This document shows, one piece after another, positions 1 through 9,394 of a DNA stretch of 64,000 nucleotides (its first letter is position 1; each line of letters starts with the position of its first letter). A model generated the notes under the pieces. That model saw nothing but the letters and a program-made list of their open reading frames with translations. It made no database searches and had not been told where the DNA came from. The position numbers were made by a program, and so were the translations under genes. Source of the stretch: Chitinivibrionales bacterium (GTDB lineage: Bacteria > Fibrobacterota > Chitinivibrionia > Chitinivibrionales > JANQEN01); the NCBI GenBank assembly GCA_028278335.1, contig JANQEN010000032.1, positions 1 through 64,000 on the forward strand, given 5' to 3'.

Positions 1-64
1 GTTCAGACGCTCGCTGAACTCGTCTGCTTCGCAGACTCAGACAGCACCTCGCGTTTTTCTGAAC
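1..64. repeat. Hairpin-rich palindromic element at window edge
   Basis: The outer arms GTTCAGA (1-7) and TCTGAAC (58-64) are perfect inverted repeats. Inside them GTTCAG/CTGAAC (1-6, 14-19) and GTCTG/CAGAC (22-26, 31-35) form smaller hairpins. It looks like a dispersed intergenic palindrome rather than a gene, and may be cut by the window start. Its function is unknown. Confidence 0.45.
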
Positions 65-167
65 CATTCGGCGGTGCGATTGAAGGGGATTAAAATCGCC
101 TAAATAGTGAATTTGTAAATCACTACACTTCTCTTTTTGTCAGGTGCTCTATAAAAGGTAAATTTAA

Positions 168-243
168 GGGGGAATCTGTGAGATCCCCTGAGTATTTTTG
201 CTAAAAGAAACGAAGGAGGCTCACAGTGGGGGACCTCCCCCGA
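168..243 (+). ncRNA. Candidate structured RNA or hairpin element, copy A
   Basis: A GGGGG block (168-172) is followed by CTGTGAG (176-182), a conserved single-stranded-looking stretch ending in CCTGAGTA, a short A/T-rich loop, ACGAAGGAGG, then CTCACAG (220-226), which pairs perfectly with the first arm. A terminal hairpin GGGGG-ACCT-CCCCC (228-241) is followed by a T-rich run, as in an intrinsic terminator. The second copy at 61902-62042 keeps the unpaired blocks but changes both arms together (CAGCAAG with CTTGCTG), so the stem is conserved while its sequence is not. It lies about 50 bases before the thioesterase start. It could be a cis-regulatory RNA, a small RNA or a mobile hairpin element; I do not recognise a known riboswitch class. 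Confidence 0.5.
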
Positions 244-291
244 TTTTATTTTTAATTATATTTGTTGAAGTAAATAAAAGGAACATACAAA

Positions 292-708
292 ATGATAAAT
301 GACCCATACACTCTAAAAATGTCAGTTCGAGACTATGAATGCGACAGCCAGGGCATCGTCAACAATGCTGTATATCAAAACTATTTAGAGCATGTTCGCC
401 ACGAATTTCTAAAGGGTTTGGGGATTGATTTTAACGAATATACGAAACAGGGCATTCACTTGGTGGTGGTCCGCATAGAACTGGACTACAAGCACCCACT
501 CAGGGGAGGCGATCAATTTTTAGTTACCCTGAGGCTTGAACGTGAGTCTTCAATAAAGTTTGCCTTTTTTCAGGATATCTTTCTGTTACCCGATGAGAAA
601 CCTGTTCTCAAAGGAAAAATCATTGGTACGGCTTTGAATCAACGGGGGCGCCCGTCGATTCCAGAGGAGATTGAGCGGTTACTGGTCTCAACAGAGAACA
701 TCATTTAA
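292..708 (+). CDS. Acyl-CoA thioesterase, YbgC/FadM-type hotdog fold
   Basis: This is a small cytoplasmic 4HBT-family hotdog protein of 138 residues, the usual length for the YbgC/FadM group, expected to hydrolyse acyl-CoA thioesters. The N-terminal motif CDSQGIVNNAVYQNYLE holds the family aspartate (Asp18) and the helix that follows it. The central region has the alternating hydrophobic beta-strand pattern expected of the fold. It is the only plus-strand gene before the convergent TPR gene, whose end lies 10 bases away. The candidate structured RNA at 168-243 sits just upstream and could influence expression. Substrate chain length cannot be read from sequence. The family call is firm; the physiological role is open. 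Confidence 0.85.
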   Translation: MINDPYTLKMSVRDYECDSQGIVNNAVYQNYLEHVRHEFLKGLGIDFNEYTKQGIHLVVVRIELDYKHPLRGGDQFLVTLRLERESSIKFAFFQDIFLLPDEKPVLKGKIIGTALNQRGRPSIPEEIERLLVSTENII

Positions 709-717
709 AGCGAAGTG

Positions 718-3700
718 CTATTTTTTCAATCGCGTTATTAGGCGTTTGATTTTTTTACTGGTACCCCCAGCAGCAACGTATTTTTCGTAGTACTTGACAG
801 CATTTTTAGGGTCCTTTAGCTTGTAAAAGTAAAGGTCACCCATACGGGGGTAGATAAAGGCTGCCTTTGATTTGTCAAGGACCAGCGCTTTGTTAAAACT
901 TGCTAAGGCCTCTTTATACTTCTCCACCTTTTCATATTCGATGGCCATGGCAAAATGGACATCCACATCCTTGGGTTTGAGTTTGATAGCTTTCTTTAGG
1001 TGAACAAGGGCCTCTTCGTGCTTACCCATTTTGCTATAGGCAACGCCAACCACTTTAAAGGCCTCTACATTTTTTGATTGTCTCTTAATGACTTCAGAAA
1101 AAAGCTCAGAGGCAGCGGTGTAATTTTTTTGTGCAAGGTAGGCTCTACCCATGCCAGAAAAAGCTTCCAAGTTATCTGGATTTTCTGCCATGGCCATACC
1201 AAAGGACTGAATTGCCTGGTCATAGCGCTTTCGTTCCAAGTTTATTCGTCCCACGCCAAGGTGAGCATCTGAGTTGCTTGGTAATGCCTGGAGAGCTTCC
1301 TTATAATAGTTCATTGCCTTGGGAAGTTCTTTCTTGATCTCCAATATTCGGCCACGGGCAATAGCAAACCAGGGAGAATTGCCATTGACACTCTCCTTGG
1401 AGATTATTCTTTCGGCCTCTTTAAATCTCTTTTGTGTGATGTAGTAATTACACACATTATAGAGAGCCTCGCCATTGTTGGGGTTTGCCTTATAGGCTTT
1501 TTGATAATAGGGAAGGGCTCTTTTTTTCTGTCCCTTTTTTGTATAGACCTGTCCTAACAGAACTAAAAGGGAATCATCCTTGGTGTTCTTCTGTGACGCC
1601 TTTTGCAAATAGGTAATGGCTTTGTCATAGCTACCAGTGTTGCTGTATAAAATACCTAAATATTTATAGCAGTTTTCATAATTGTTTTTTAGACTCAGTG
1701 TTTTAAGAAAAAGTGTTTCTGCCTTTTCAAAGTCACTTGACTTATAGGCAAAGAGCGCTGCCTGATAGGAATAGAGCGGGTTTTTAGGATCTAAGGCAAG
1801 TACTTTGTTCATGGCATCCAAAGCCAGAGGGTGTTTTTCCAATTGATTTGCAACCTCTGCATAGGTGAGCAGATACTCTGCATTTCTACTGTCACTCTGA
1901 ATAACTTTCTTTAAATGGGGAAGAGCCTGTTGATATCTGGTCTCCTCCTTTAAGAGCACGCCATAGGCGAAGCGCCCTTTTATATGGTTTGGACTTATGG
2001 CGAGAAGTCGCTGCAGAGCTTTTTTTGCCTTTCCACTCTTTCTCTCCTCAATGAGGAGCACAGCCTGTTCATATTGAAGGTCTACGTTTTTTGGGTCATA
2101 CTTGAGAGCTGCGTTAAGGTGAGTGAGACGCTTTTGAGGATTGTCTTTGTAAAGGCTAATGAGGCTGATGTGAGCGCTTACTTCCGAAGGTTTAAGTTGT
2201 GTTGCCTTTTCTAAATAGGTAATGGCCTGTTGGTTTTTACCTGTTTTTTTGTAGATATTGCCCAACTGAAAGTGCAACGCTGCATTGTTGGGTTCCTTAG
2301 CAAGTTTCTTTTTAAGAAGGAGTGTCAGATCATTGAGACGGTTTGTTTCTTGATAGGCAACAATGAGAAGGTCTAAAATTTTTATGTCTGAGCTATTGAG
2401 CTGGTAAGCGGTTTTAAGGTAGGTGGCTGCCTTGGCAAAATTGTTCTTCTCCGAATAAATCACACCCAAACTATAGAAAATATCACTATTATCAGTCATA
2501 GTTTTACTGGCCCTTTCTAAATGGGGAAGGGCCTTGTCATAGGACTTTTGAGCGAAGTAGAGGGATCCTAAATTGTAAAGTGTATTTTTATCAGTGGGGT
2601 TCTTTTTTAGAAAGGCTTCGTATTTAGCAATTGCTTGCTTTGCCTGTCCACTCTTTGCATAGATATCTGCAAGGATACGGTTGAGGTGTGCCGGAGCCGC
2701 AGGGTCCTTGACTGCCTGGGCAAGTACCCGTTTTGCAAGGCTAAACTTTTTAAGGTCTACATAGATGGTAGAGAGCCGTTCATAGTTGCGCATGTCCTTG
2801 GGATATAGCTTAATGGCTTTCTCATACTGGGCAATAGCCTTTTTTGCTTGAGTTGTTTTTTCATAGAGTGTCCCCAAATGATGCGTATACTCTTGGTGCT
2901 TAGCATCTTTTTTTAAGGAGAGATACTTTACATACATAGGTATAGCAGCCCTAACATCACCGGCCTTTTCGTAGCAAAGGGCCGCAAGTTCTATGGTCTC
3001 CCGCTTGTTAAAGCTGGCTGTGGGCAGACGCTTAAAATAGGGAAGAGCCTCACCGTATCGATTGAGGTAATAGTAGGAGAAGGCATAAAGCTTGGCAACT
3101 TCCTTTTTCGACTCGAAATGGCCGGTCACCTTTTTAAGCGAAGCAATAACTTGGAGGTACTTTTTCTTCTCGAATTCGATCTTTGCTTTGTTAAGAAAGA
3201 CCAAGGGATTTTTATGACCCTGTTGGAGAAACTTTTGATAGATCCGATAGGCCTGGTCTGTATGACCAGCGCGGTAAAAGGTGTTTCCAGCCTTGGCAAG
3301 AGAGAGGTGGTTCTTTTTTGGATCTAAAGCGTAGATCTTTTCGTATAAGCGGGCTGCAGTACTGTCCTGTTTTTTATCTAAGTACATACCGGCCATGGCC
3401 TCTAAAATGGTCTGGTTTTTTGGATCAAGCCGAAGGCTTTTATTGTAGAATTCCAAAGCCTTGCTATAGAGCTTGGCCGAAACAAAAATCTTACCGATTT
3501 CTAAATAGTCTGAAGCAGTAAGCTTTCCCAGGCTTTCTGCCTTTTTAAGATAGGCCTCGGCCTTTTTAGGCTTCCGCTCCTTGGTAGCAATGATGGTAAG
3601 CAGATAATAGCCCTGATAGCTTTTGGGGTCCATTTTAATAAGGGCATTGGCCTCTTTTTTTGCCATGGCAATGTTATTGGTTTGAAAATAGAGACCGGTA

Positions 3701-5523
3701 ATTTTATCCTGGAGATAGGGATTGTTGCCATGGAGCTTTCGCTCCTTAAGATAGGCAGCAAGGGCTCGCTTAGTATCGCCTTTGTTAAGAAGAATATCAC
3801 CATTGTGTTGGTTTACAGAGGGGTAGTTGGGCTTCTTTGCCAATATCTGCTTAACAATCTTCTCGGCTTTTCCAAATTCTCGGTTTTGGATATAGAGACT
3901 GGCAAGCTTTGCTTGAACAAGATTCTTGTCCTTAGTTATAGACATAGCCCGGTCGTACATAGATATGGCTCGACTGTTGTCTCCCTCTGCAGAGTACATA
4001 CTTCCTAAAGCGGTAAGCACCTCAGGATCAACAGGCTTCATGGTGAGGCATGACTCTAAAAGCGGTTTTGCCTCGGCAAATTTTTTCATCTCAAAGTTAA
4101 GAAGACCTATCTCTTTAGTGACCTGTTTGGTGTCATAGAAATTGGACTTGTATTTCATAAGAAGGGCAAGTGCTTTCTTTGACTGATTTGCCCGTCGTAA
4201 AGAGGTGGTTGTTCTTAAAAGAAGTTCAAGGTTGGTTTGGTCAAGCCCTAAGGCTTTGGTGTAGTAGCTTGATGCTTTATTATACTGGTTTTTATTAAAA
4301 AAGGCCTCCCCTAAAAGTGTATAGGGCCGAATATTGTTGGGGAGCAGCTTTGCAGCCTTTTCTAAGGCAGGAATAGCTTCGCTATTTCGTTTTAGTTTTA
4401 AAAGGTTTTCTGCAAGCTCTAAGTAGGCATCACCGGGTATCGTGCTTTTTTTTGTGTTGATCAACCTATTTAAGAGATCCATGGCCTTTTTATAGGACTT
4501 AGATTCCCGGTGCTTTTTTGCTACATAGAGCAGGGCATCGGGTTGGTTAGGATTCCTCTTTAATAGCTCTGCATAGACTCGATTTGCCTCAGCATGTTTG
4601 TTCAATCGTTCGTAGATCTTTCCCTGCTCAAGATAAATTTGCGGTGTTGCTACACCCTTCTGTTCAGCAAGTTTGAGCACACGATTTGCCTTGTCCATGG
4701 ATTGACAGAGGCGATAGTTTTTGGAAGCGAGGATATAGAAATCGGGATAGTAAAAGCCATTGCGTAATATCAGCTGATTGTAATAACGACCAGCAGAGAG
4801 ACAATCCTTTTGTTTCTCATAGTAGATGGCAACTGCATAGGTGGCAAAGGCCAGAGTCGGATCCTTCTCTATTACTTTCACCAGCTTTTTGGCAGTTTTC
4901 TCATCGATATTTTTTAGGTTTTGAGTTACTGATAGGCCGTAGCTTTTTAAGGTTTCAAAGTTGGTACTCAGGGCTGCCCGCGTAAGCACCTTTTCACTGG
5001 AGGAGTGAGGTTTGACCTTAAAGGTTTTTACTATCTGATCTGAAAGGTCACGAAGATTGTTCTCAATCTCCGAAAAAGGGAAAGATTGATCAAACTCCAA
5101 GGTGATGGATTTGTCACTGAGGTTTGTTATCTCTACAAAGTAACTATACTGGTTTTTTGATTTATCAAAGAAATAGTTCTGTATAACCAGGTGGGTTGCC
5201 TTAACTTGTTTGGCTGCAGTAAAGAGATCATCCTGTGAGAGGGTAACGCCATAGTGGTCCCTCCCTTCCAATGCTTTTGACACCTGCCTTTGTGGAACAA
5301 AGATGTGTTCAGCTTTCATAAGCTCAAATCGAAACCGGATATAATGATCAGCAACAACTGAAAACCATCGATTTTTCGCTTCCGATACACTGGCAGCTTC
5401 ACCGGGATAGGTGAGCATGAGTCGTGTTTTTGCAAAAGAATGGGCTGGGAAAACAAGTGATAATAGGGTGCCGGCAATAATAAACGTGGTTAAGAGCTTT
5501 TTCTTCTTCATAGGGCTCGACAT
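718..5523 (-). CDS. Giant exported tetratricopeptide-repeat protein
   Basis: A 1601-residue protein with an N-terminal signal peptide (Lys-rich start, hydrophobic run, cleavage expected after HSFA), then a roughly 180-residue non-repeat domain rich in beta-like segments. The rest, from about residue 190 to the end, is close to forty 34-residue TPR units; repeated phrases such as A-x-x-Y-x-K-A-L-x-L-x-P are visible throughout. It is predicted to be periplasmic or surface exposed and to act as a protein-binding scaffold; no catalytic domain is seen. ATG at 5511 (MKKKKLL) is an alternative start, since neither site has a strong ribosome-binding site. It is divergent from the outer-membrane protein gene at 5796. 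It could assist envelope assembly or polysaccharide export, but the sequence does not say which. Confidence 0.85.
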   Translation of the reverse strand: MSSPMKKKKLLTTFIIAGTLLSLVFPAHSFAKTRLMLTYPGEAASVSEAKNRWFSVVADHYIRFRFELMKAEHIFVPQRQVSKALEGRDHYGVTLSQDDLFTAAKQVKATHLVIQNYFFDKSKNQYSYFVEITNLSDKSITLEFDQSFPFSEIENNLRDLSDQIVKTFKVKPHSSSEKVLTRAALSTNFETLKSYGLSVTQNLKNIDEKTAKKLVKVIEKDPTLAFATYAVAIYYEKQKDCLSAGRYYNQLILRNGFYYPDFYILASKNYRLCQSMDKANRVLKLAEQKGVATPQIYLEQGKIYERLNKHAEANRVYAELLKRNPNQPDALLYVAKKHRESKSYKKAMDLLNRLINTKKSTIPGDAYLELAENLLKLKRNSEAIPALEKAAKLLPNNIRPYTLLGEAFFNKNQYNKASSYYTKALGLDQTNLELLLRTTTSLRRANQSKKALALLMKYKSNFYDTKQVTKEIGLLNFEMKKFAEAKPLLESCLTMKPVDPEVLTALGSMYSAEGDNSRAISMYDRAMSITKDKNLVQAKLASLYIQNREFGKAEKIVKQILAKKPNYPSVNQHNGDILLNKGDTKRALAAYLKERKLHGNNPYLQDKITGLYFQTNNIAMAKKEANALIKMDPKSYQGYYLLTIIATKERKPKKAEAYLKKAESLGKLTASDYLEIGKIFVSAKLYSKALEFYNKSLRLDPKNQTILEAMAGMYLDKKQDSTAARLYEKIYALDPKKNHLSLAKAGNTFYRAGHTDQAYRIYQKFLQQGHKNPLVFLNKAKIEFEKKKYLQVIASLKKVTGHFESKKEVAKLYAFSYYYLNRYGEALPYFKRLPTASFNKRETIELAALCYEKAGDVRAAIPMYVKYLSLKKDAKHQEYTHHLGTLYEKTTQAKKAIAQYEKAIKLYPKDMRNYERLSTIYVDLKKFSLAKRVLAQAVKDPAAPAHLNRILADIYAKSGQAKQAIAKYEAFLKKNPTDKNTLYNLGSLYFAQKSYDKALPHLERASKTMTDNSDIFYSLGVIYSEKNNFAKAATYLKTAYQLNSSDIKILDLLIVAYQETNRLNDLTLLLKKKLAKEPNNAALHFQLGNIYKKTGKNQQAITYLEKATQLKPSEVSAHISLISLYKDNPQKRLTHLNAALKYDPKNVDLQYEQAVLLIEERKSGKAKKALQRLLAISPNHIKGRFAYGVLLKEETRYQQALPHLKKVIQSDSRNAEYLLTYAEVANQLEKHPLALDAMNKVLALDPKNPLYSYQAALFAYKSSDFEKAETLFLKTLSLKNNYENCYKYLGILYSNTGSYDKAITYLQKASQKNTKDDSLLVLLGQVYTKKGQKKRALPYYQKAYKANPNNGEALYNVCNYYITQKRFKEAERIISKESVNGNSPWFAIARGRILEIKKELPKAMNYYKEALQALPSNSDAHLGVGRINLERKRYDQAIQSFGMAMAENPDNLEAFSGMGRAYLAQKNYTAASELFSEVIKRQSKNVEAFKVVGVAYSKMGKHEEALVHLKKAIKLKPKDVDVHFAMAIEYEKVEKYKEALASFNKALVLDKSKAAFIYPRMGDLYFYKLKDPKNAVKYYEKYVAAGGTSKKIKRLITRLKK

Positions 5524-5795
5524 TAGGAAAAATTTGTAATTTGCTGATTTGCTACTATATATTTGTCTAAATAAGGTGGTTAAGCAACTAATATTATAAC
5601 TAATTCCTTATTATAAGAGCAATGTTTTCCCAGAAGATTTAATAAGAGATGCGATGATTTTCTTAGAGAAAACTAAATTCTGCAATATTTACTTGCGATG
5701 AGCTACCTAGAACAGGTAATTTATTAAGAGATTAGATATACAGCTGAAAAATTTGACCTTTACAAATCTTACGCTTTTTGGTGGGAGGAGAAATT

Positions 5796-7154
5796 ATGAT
5801 TAAAAAAATGCTTATCACTGTCCTGACAACTGCACTGCTTGTTTCAGTATCTGCACAAAACGCTCGTGTCCAGGCTTTGGGTGGATGCGATATCATGGAT
5901 GATATCTTTGGACTCATTGGTAATCCAGCGGATATGAATGATTATCAAAACCAGGTACAGGCAACTGCCTATAGTGCCACAAGTTTTGGTCCCGGCATTG
6001 GTCTTTTAGGTCTAGGCAATAATATAACTGTTGGACTTCTTGCCCTTCCGGTTCAGGGAAACGGTTCAGGTATGCTCATGAGCAACTTTTATAATGATGC
6101 TAAAGCGGTTGTTGATGCTCCCGGAACAGCTGGTAATCTTGCTGCCGCTTTTCCAACCATCCCGCACCTGCTCTTTGGGATGAAGTTGGGTGAACTCTCT
6201 TTGGGCTTGGATTTCTTTGTGGAAATGACCAGATATACCAGTAATCGAGAGAATGCAACCAGTGGCCAGGCAATCATCAATGATACAAGTAAAGTAATCT
6301 CAAATATTGGCGCCCTTCTTAGTGCCAACCTTGCCTTTGGAAGCCTTTCGCTTTCTCCTATGGTAGGATTTAGCCTTCCCAAAGCAAAGGGTGTGTTTGA
6401 GGTAAATGCGCCAACCGCCTCTAAAGTAGAAATTGAAACAGAAGCGGGGCTTATGGTTACCGGTGGTGTGGAAGCTGGGCTTGAAGTAAAGAGCTTCAAT
6501 CTTATTGCTGGCGGATTTGTAACCTATGAACCATACCAGTTTGATATTGATGGTGTTCTAAGCGACGAGTTAAAAAACACCTTTATCAACGGTTACGTAG
6601 GGTTGGTAACGGAGATACTCAATAAGGTGCTCTTAGTTTCCCAGTACAATCTTGATGTGGGTCTTGCAAAGGTTGTGGATAATAATGACACCTCAGGAAC
6701 AGATGTCTCCGCAACTGGTGTTGCTCATACCTTACGCATGGGTATGGAAAAGCCCCTAGACGGTTTTTGGATTTTTGATGAAATGACCCCTCGTTTAGGG
6801 TTCCAGTACAGTGTTGATGGTCTTACCGCTAAGTTTGAAAACTCCGGCGGACTGGTCAATACAGGAACGATCAATGCTGCTAATGCTGCCACGCAGGTTG
6901 CCTTGACAACCGGCCTTGGCTTTCGTAAAGGCATTGCCCAGATTGACATTGGCTTGATCTTTGGCAGCTGGACTGGTGTACTTACCGGACCAAGCGTTGC
7001 CACCGGGACACTCACCCTTGACTTTGGCAAGTCCGGTGGTTCAAGTGATGCACCAGCCTACGAAGTTCCCTCCTATGAAAAAGAGCCAGAAAAAGAAGAA
7101 GAGAAGAAAGAGGAGGAGCAACCCAAAGAAGAAGAGATCGAATTCGATTTCTAA
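5796..7154 (+). CDS. Outer-membrane beta-barrel protein
   Basis: The start at 5796 is chosen because GGGAGGAG lies at ideal spacing before it and MIKKMLITVLTTALLVSVSA is a clean signal peptide; an in-frame ATG 18 bases upstream is less likely. After cleavage the sequence ARVQALGG, then an NPA motif, resembles the start of many outer-membrane barrels of the UPF0164/FadL-like type in which a Gly-rich segment precedes the first strands. The body alternates aromatic and small residues as in barrel strands. The last 35 residues are a highly charged Glu/Lys/Pro tail ending in EFDF, unusual after a barrel, perhaps periplasmic or a partner-binding tail. A strong terminator follows directly, so it is probably monocistronic and well expressed. 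Confidence 0.75.
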   Translation: MIKKMLITVLTTALLVSVSAQNARVQALGGCDIMDDIFGLIGNPADMNDYQNQVQATAYSATSFGPGIGLLGLGNNITVGLLALPVQGNGSGMLMSNFYNDAKAVVDAPGTAGNLAAAFPTIPHLLFGMKLGELSLGLDFFVEMTRYTSNRENATSGQAIINDTSKVISNIGALLSANLAFGSLSLSPMVGFSLPKAKGVFEVNAPTASKVEIETEAGLMVTGGVEAGLEVKSFNLIAGGFVTYEPYQFDIDGVLSDELKNTFINGYVGLVTEILNKVLLVSQYNLDVGLAKVVDNNDTSGTDVSATGVAHTLRMGMEKPLDGFWIFDEMTPRLGFQYSVDGLTAKFENSGGLVNTGTINAANAATQVALTTGLGFRKGIAQIDIGLIFGSWTGVLTGPSVATGTLTLDFGKSGGSSDAPAYEVPSYEKEPEKEEEKKEEEQPKEEEIEFDF

Positions 7155-7180
7155 AAAATCATTATTTGTTTGAATTATTA

Positions 7181-7208
7181 AAAGGCCTTCCTTTGGGGGG
7201 CCTTTTTT
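7181..7208 (+). terminator. Intrinsic terminator of outer-membrane protein gene
   Basis: AAAGGCC (7181-7187) pairs with GGCCTTT (7199-7205), closing an 11-base loop, and is followed by a continuing T run. It sits 27 bases after the stop codon at 7154. Confidence 0.9.
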
Positions 7209-7351
7209 TGTTAACCCGTGTTCATATGTAATATGTTTCTATGCTCCACCCCAACTGTCAAAGGGTGGGTGTCGAGTGCGCTTACCAGTAATAAAGAGAA
7301 CTCCCTTATAATATAGTAGGGTATGTGGCGAAGAGTTCTTTACTGGTTGGT

Positions 7352-7570
7352 CTAATGAACAAGGAAGGGTGTGCTTATTCATGTTAGTATGTCATAGAAA
7401 TATTTAAGTTAAATTTAGAAAAATCTCAGTTAAATTCTGATAAGTTTCAGGTTAGATCTTAAAAAGTATAAGTTAAACAATTCTAGATTTAACATTAAAT
7501 GTGTTTAAGTTTAAGTTAGATATTTCACAACATAACTTAAATTCAATCATGGTGTAACCTTGTTCATTAG
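7352..7570. repeat. Inverted repeat around degenerate AGTTAAAT motifs
   Basis: CTAATGAACAAGG (7352-7364) is exactly inverted at 7558-7570. The 190 bases between hold repeated AAGTTAAAT, CAGTTAAAT, GGTTAGAT and TAAGTTAAAC-like words on the plus strand and related words in inverse. It may be a non-autonomous mobile element or a protein-binding array; no transposase is present. Confidence 0.45.
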
Positions 7571-7896
7571 GCTGTATAGGGAATGGTACTTACACCTATT
7601 AGTGTAGAGAATTGCTTGTGAGTGGGAGTGTTGTTTTGGTTCTATTGTTATATATTACACCAATCCTAAAAGGTGGCTATGACAATGTCCAATTTTGTAA
7701 TTCATTACTAATGTAACGTGGCAATCTAAAAGGCATGTTTAAAGATGAGAGTCTAAAATAAAGATCAAAATTTTTTAACAAAGAGTGTATCCGCTTGGCA
7801 TGTAGTCTCTGACTAAGATGTTAAAACACTATCGCGAACAAACCGCGGTTGTTTCACTTTTAAATCATCCTTTTTATAGTGCTTTGTCGTTTTACT

Positions 7897-8116
7897 CCCC
7901 GCAATGACTGATAAGGGTAAGTAATAAGGTTAACAAAGCGGGGTAGCGTAAAAGATGTACCGTAGTGTGACATATTGCTGTTAGAGAAATGGGGATAAGC
8001 GTCTAGTGAATACCCATTTCTCGTTACAGCGATACGAGCAGGGAGGTACAGGTTTGAAGCGAGGGGCGGCAGCCCCAACAAAAAACAATAATTTCCTAGT
8101 GTCAATGCTTGCTCGT
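7897..8116. ncRNA. Candidate structured non-coding element
   Basis: A G+C-rich island in A+T-rich surroundings with several separate helices: CCCCGC/GCGGGG (7897-7902, 7938-7943), a perfect 10-bp stem GAGAAATGGG/CCCATTTCTC (7984-7993, 8013-8022), ACGAGCA/TGCTCGT (8034-8040, 8110-8116) enclosing a GGGGC-GGCA-GCCCC hairpin (8063-8076). The helices nest without clash, as expected of a folded RNA or an extended mobile hairpin. A 100-codon open frame on the minus strand crosses it but has no signal, no ribosome-binding site and a composition dictated by the helices. The strand of transcription is not established. Confidence 0.4.
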
Positions 8117-8676
8117 AGAGAAAATTCACAATATGTAAACTAAAACAATGCCATAAAGTCAATCAATAAAAAATTATTTGCCTTTAAAATTCGACATAAT
8201 GTATTTAAATTATGTTCATGATTTGATGTTCCATATGGGTGCTTTTGAGTTTTAAACCGTGTAATAGTTACAAAATAGTAGGCTAACAGAAAAAAATGAG
8301 TTTCTGTAAGCTGTTGATAAAAAATGAGTTGTTTGTAGTTGAGCTAATTTGCGACACTGTCGTCGCTTTCTTAAGTCATTTCAAAGTATATATTGATTAA
8401 AAATGGATCTAAATACGGGTGTTAGCAGGAAGGTTTGTGTTTATTTTCATGAAATATGTTTTAGCATTATAGGTTAGTATCCTGGTTTCATTGCTATTTT
8501 ATTTGGCATTAATTATTTATTCTTGAAGTTTATAAAACAAATTGGAGGAGCTTGTCATAGTCCATGATTTCATTGAGTTTGATAATTAGCTATATAAACA
8601 TGTTCGCGTACTAAATAGGGCTCATAAATTAAACCGCATGTGACTTAAGGGCCCATTTAATCAATAGGTTGAACAT

Positions 8677-9381
8677 ATGACACAAAAATCACAATTTTTT
8701 ATATCAATGGTTGTTTTAATATCTATTATTTCTTCATTTCAAACCAATGCTTTAACAAAAGATGAGGTTTATAAAAACATTACCAAGAAAAGAAACAGGG
8801 CTACATTTGCCTTCAAGGCTGATATTATTTCTAAAGTGCATGTCCAAGGACATACAGTAAAGGATTCTGGCACTATAATTTATTCACCACCTGACTGTAT
8901 TAAAATATCTATGTATAATGCTAAAACAGAGGTGAGCGTACTTGGAGATACTACCTGGACTGTTTTGTCAAATGGTAATGTAACAAGATCAATTGGTGGA
9001 AAAAACATGCCTGGAATGAACAATGTGGGGCAATCTTATGGTGTTCCAGATGGTAGCGATTTGCTAAAAGAGTCTGATTTTACAATTATTGAGGATAAAC
9101 CTGGAAAACATGTTGTAATAGAATTTAATATGTCAATGCCAACTGGGATGCAAAAGTCACAAGCCACCTACGACTCCAAAAACTGGTTATTGAGAAACAT
9201 GAAAATTCTAGCAGGGCCCACCGGTACAATAGAAACAGGATATAGCTATACAACATTTAAGGGCGTTCCAATGTTGAGTAAAGTTAATATGGTGATGGGT
9301 ACTATGGGATTTATGATAATGGATTATAAAAATTTCAATAGTATAAAAAAATTACCGCGGAAGAGTTTTAAGAAATTTTAA
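8677..9381 (+). CDS. Exported LolA-like lipoprotein-carrier-fold protein
   Basis: A 234-residue protein with a signal peptide ending near TNA and a mature part that reads like the LolA/LolB fold: an N-terminal segment with a helix, then successive amphipathic strands with the phrases GTIIYSPPDCIKISMY and SDFTIIEDKPGKHVVIEF. LolA-fold proteins shield acyl chains of lipoproteins in the periplasm or act as OM-lipoprotein-sorting-like proteins. It is the first of seven same-strand genes for exported proteins. The next gene starts 13 bases downstream, so co-transcription is likely. No conserved residue proves lipoprotein transport, so a broader lipid-binding role is equally possible. Confidence 0.55.
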   Translation: MTQKSQFFISMVVLISIISSFQTNALTKDEVYKNITKKRNRATFAFKADIISKVHVQGHTVKDSGTIIYSPPDCIKISMYNAKTEVSVLGDTTWTVLSNGNVTRSIGGKNMPGMNNVGQSYGVPDGSDLLKESDFTIIEDKPGKHVVIEFNMSMPTGMQKSQATYDSKNWLLRNMKILAGPTGTIETGYSYTTFKGVPMLSKVNMVMGTMGFMIMDYKNFNSIKKLPRKSFKKF

Positions 9382-9394
9382 AATAGGATTTAAT

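Larger units (their letters stand above)
7210..8676. other. Long gene-free A+T-rich spacer
   Basis: About 1.47 kb with no convincing coding region on either strand. It contains an imperfect hairpin (ACCAGTAA near 7284 with TTACTGGT near 7340), a 13-base inverted repeat (7352-7364 with 7558-7570) around a stretch with many AGTTAAAT-like words, and the G+C-rich candidate structured element at 7897-8116. A GCGAC/GTCGC hairpin lies near 8350. The remainder is featureless A+T-rich DNA. Confidence 0.6.

Noticed and set aside
718-5523. Possible repeat array or CRISPR
   Set aside because: The periodicity is 102 bases and degenerate, explained by 34-residue TPR units in a coding frame.
7860-8162. A 100-codon open frame on the minus strand
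   Set aside because: It lies across the multi-helix element, has no ribosome-binding site or signal, and its residues follow from the helix sequence.
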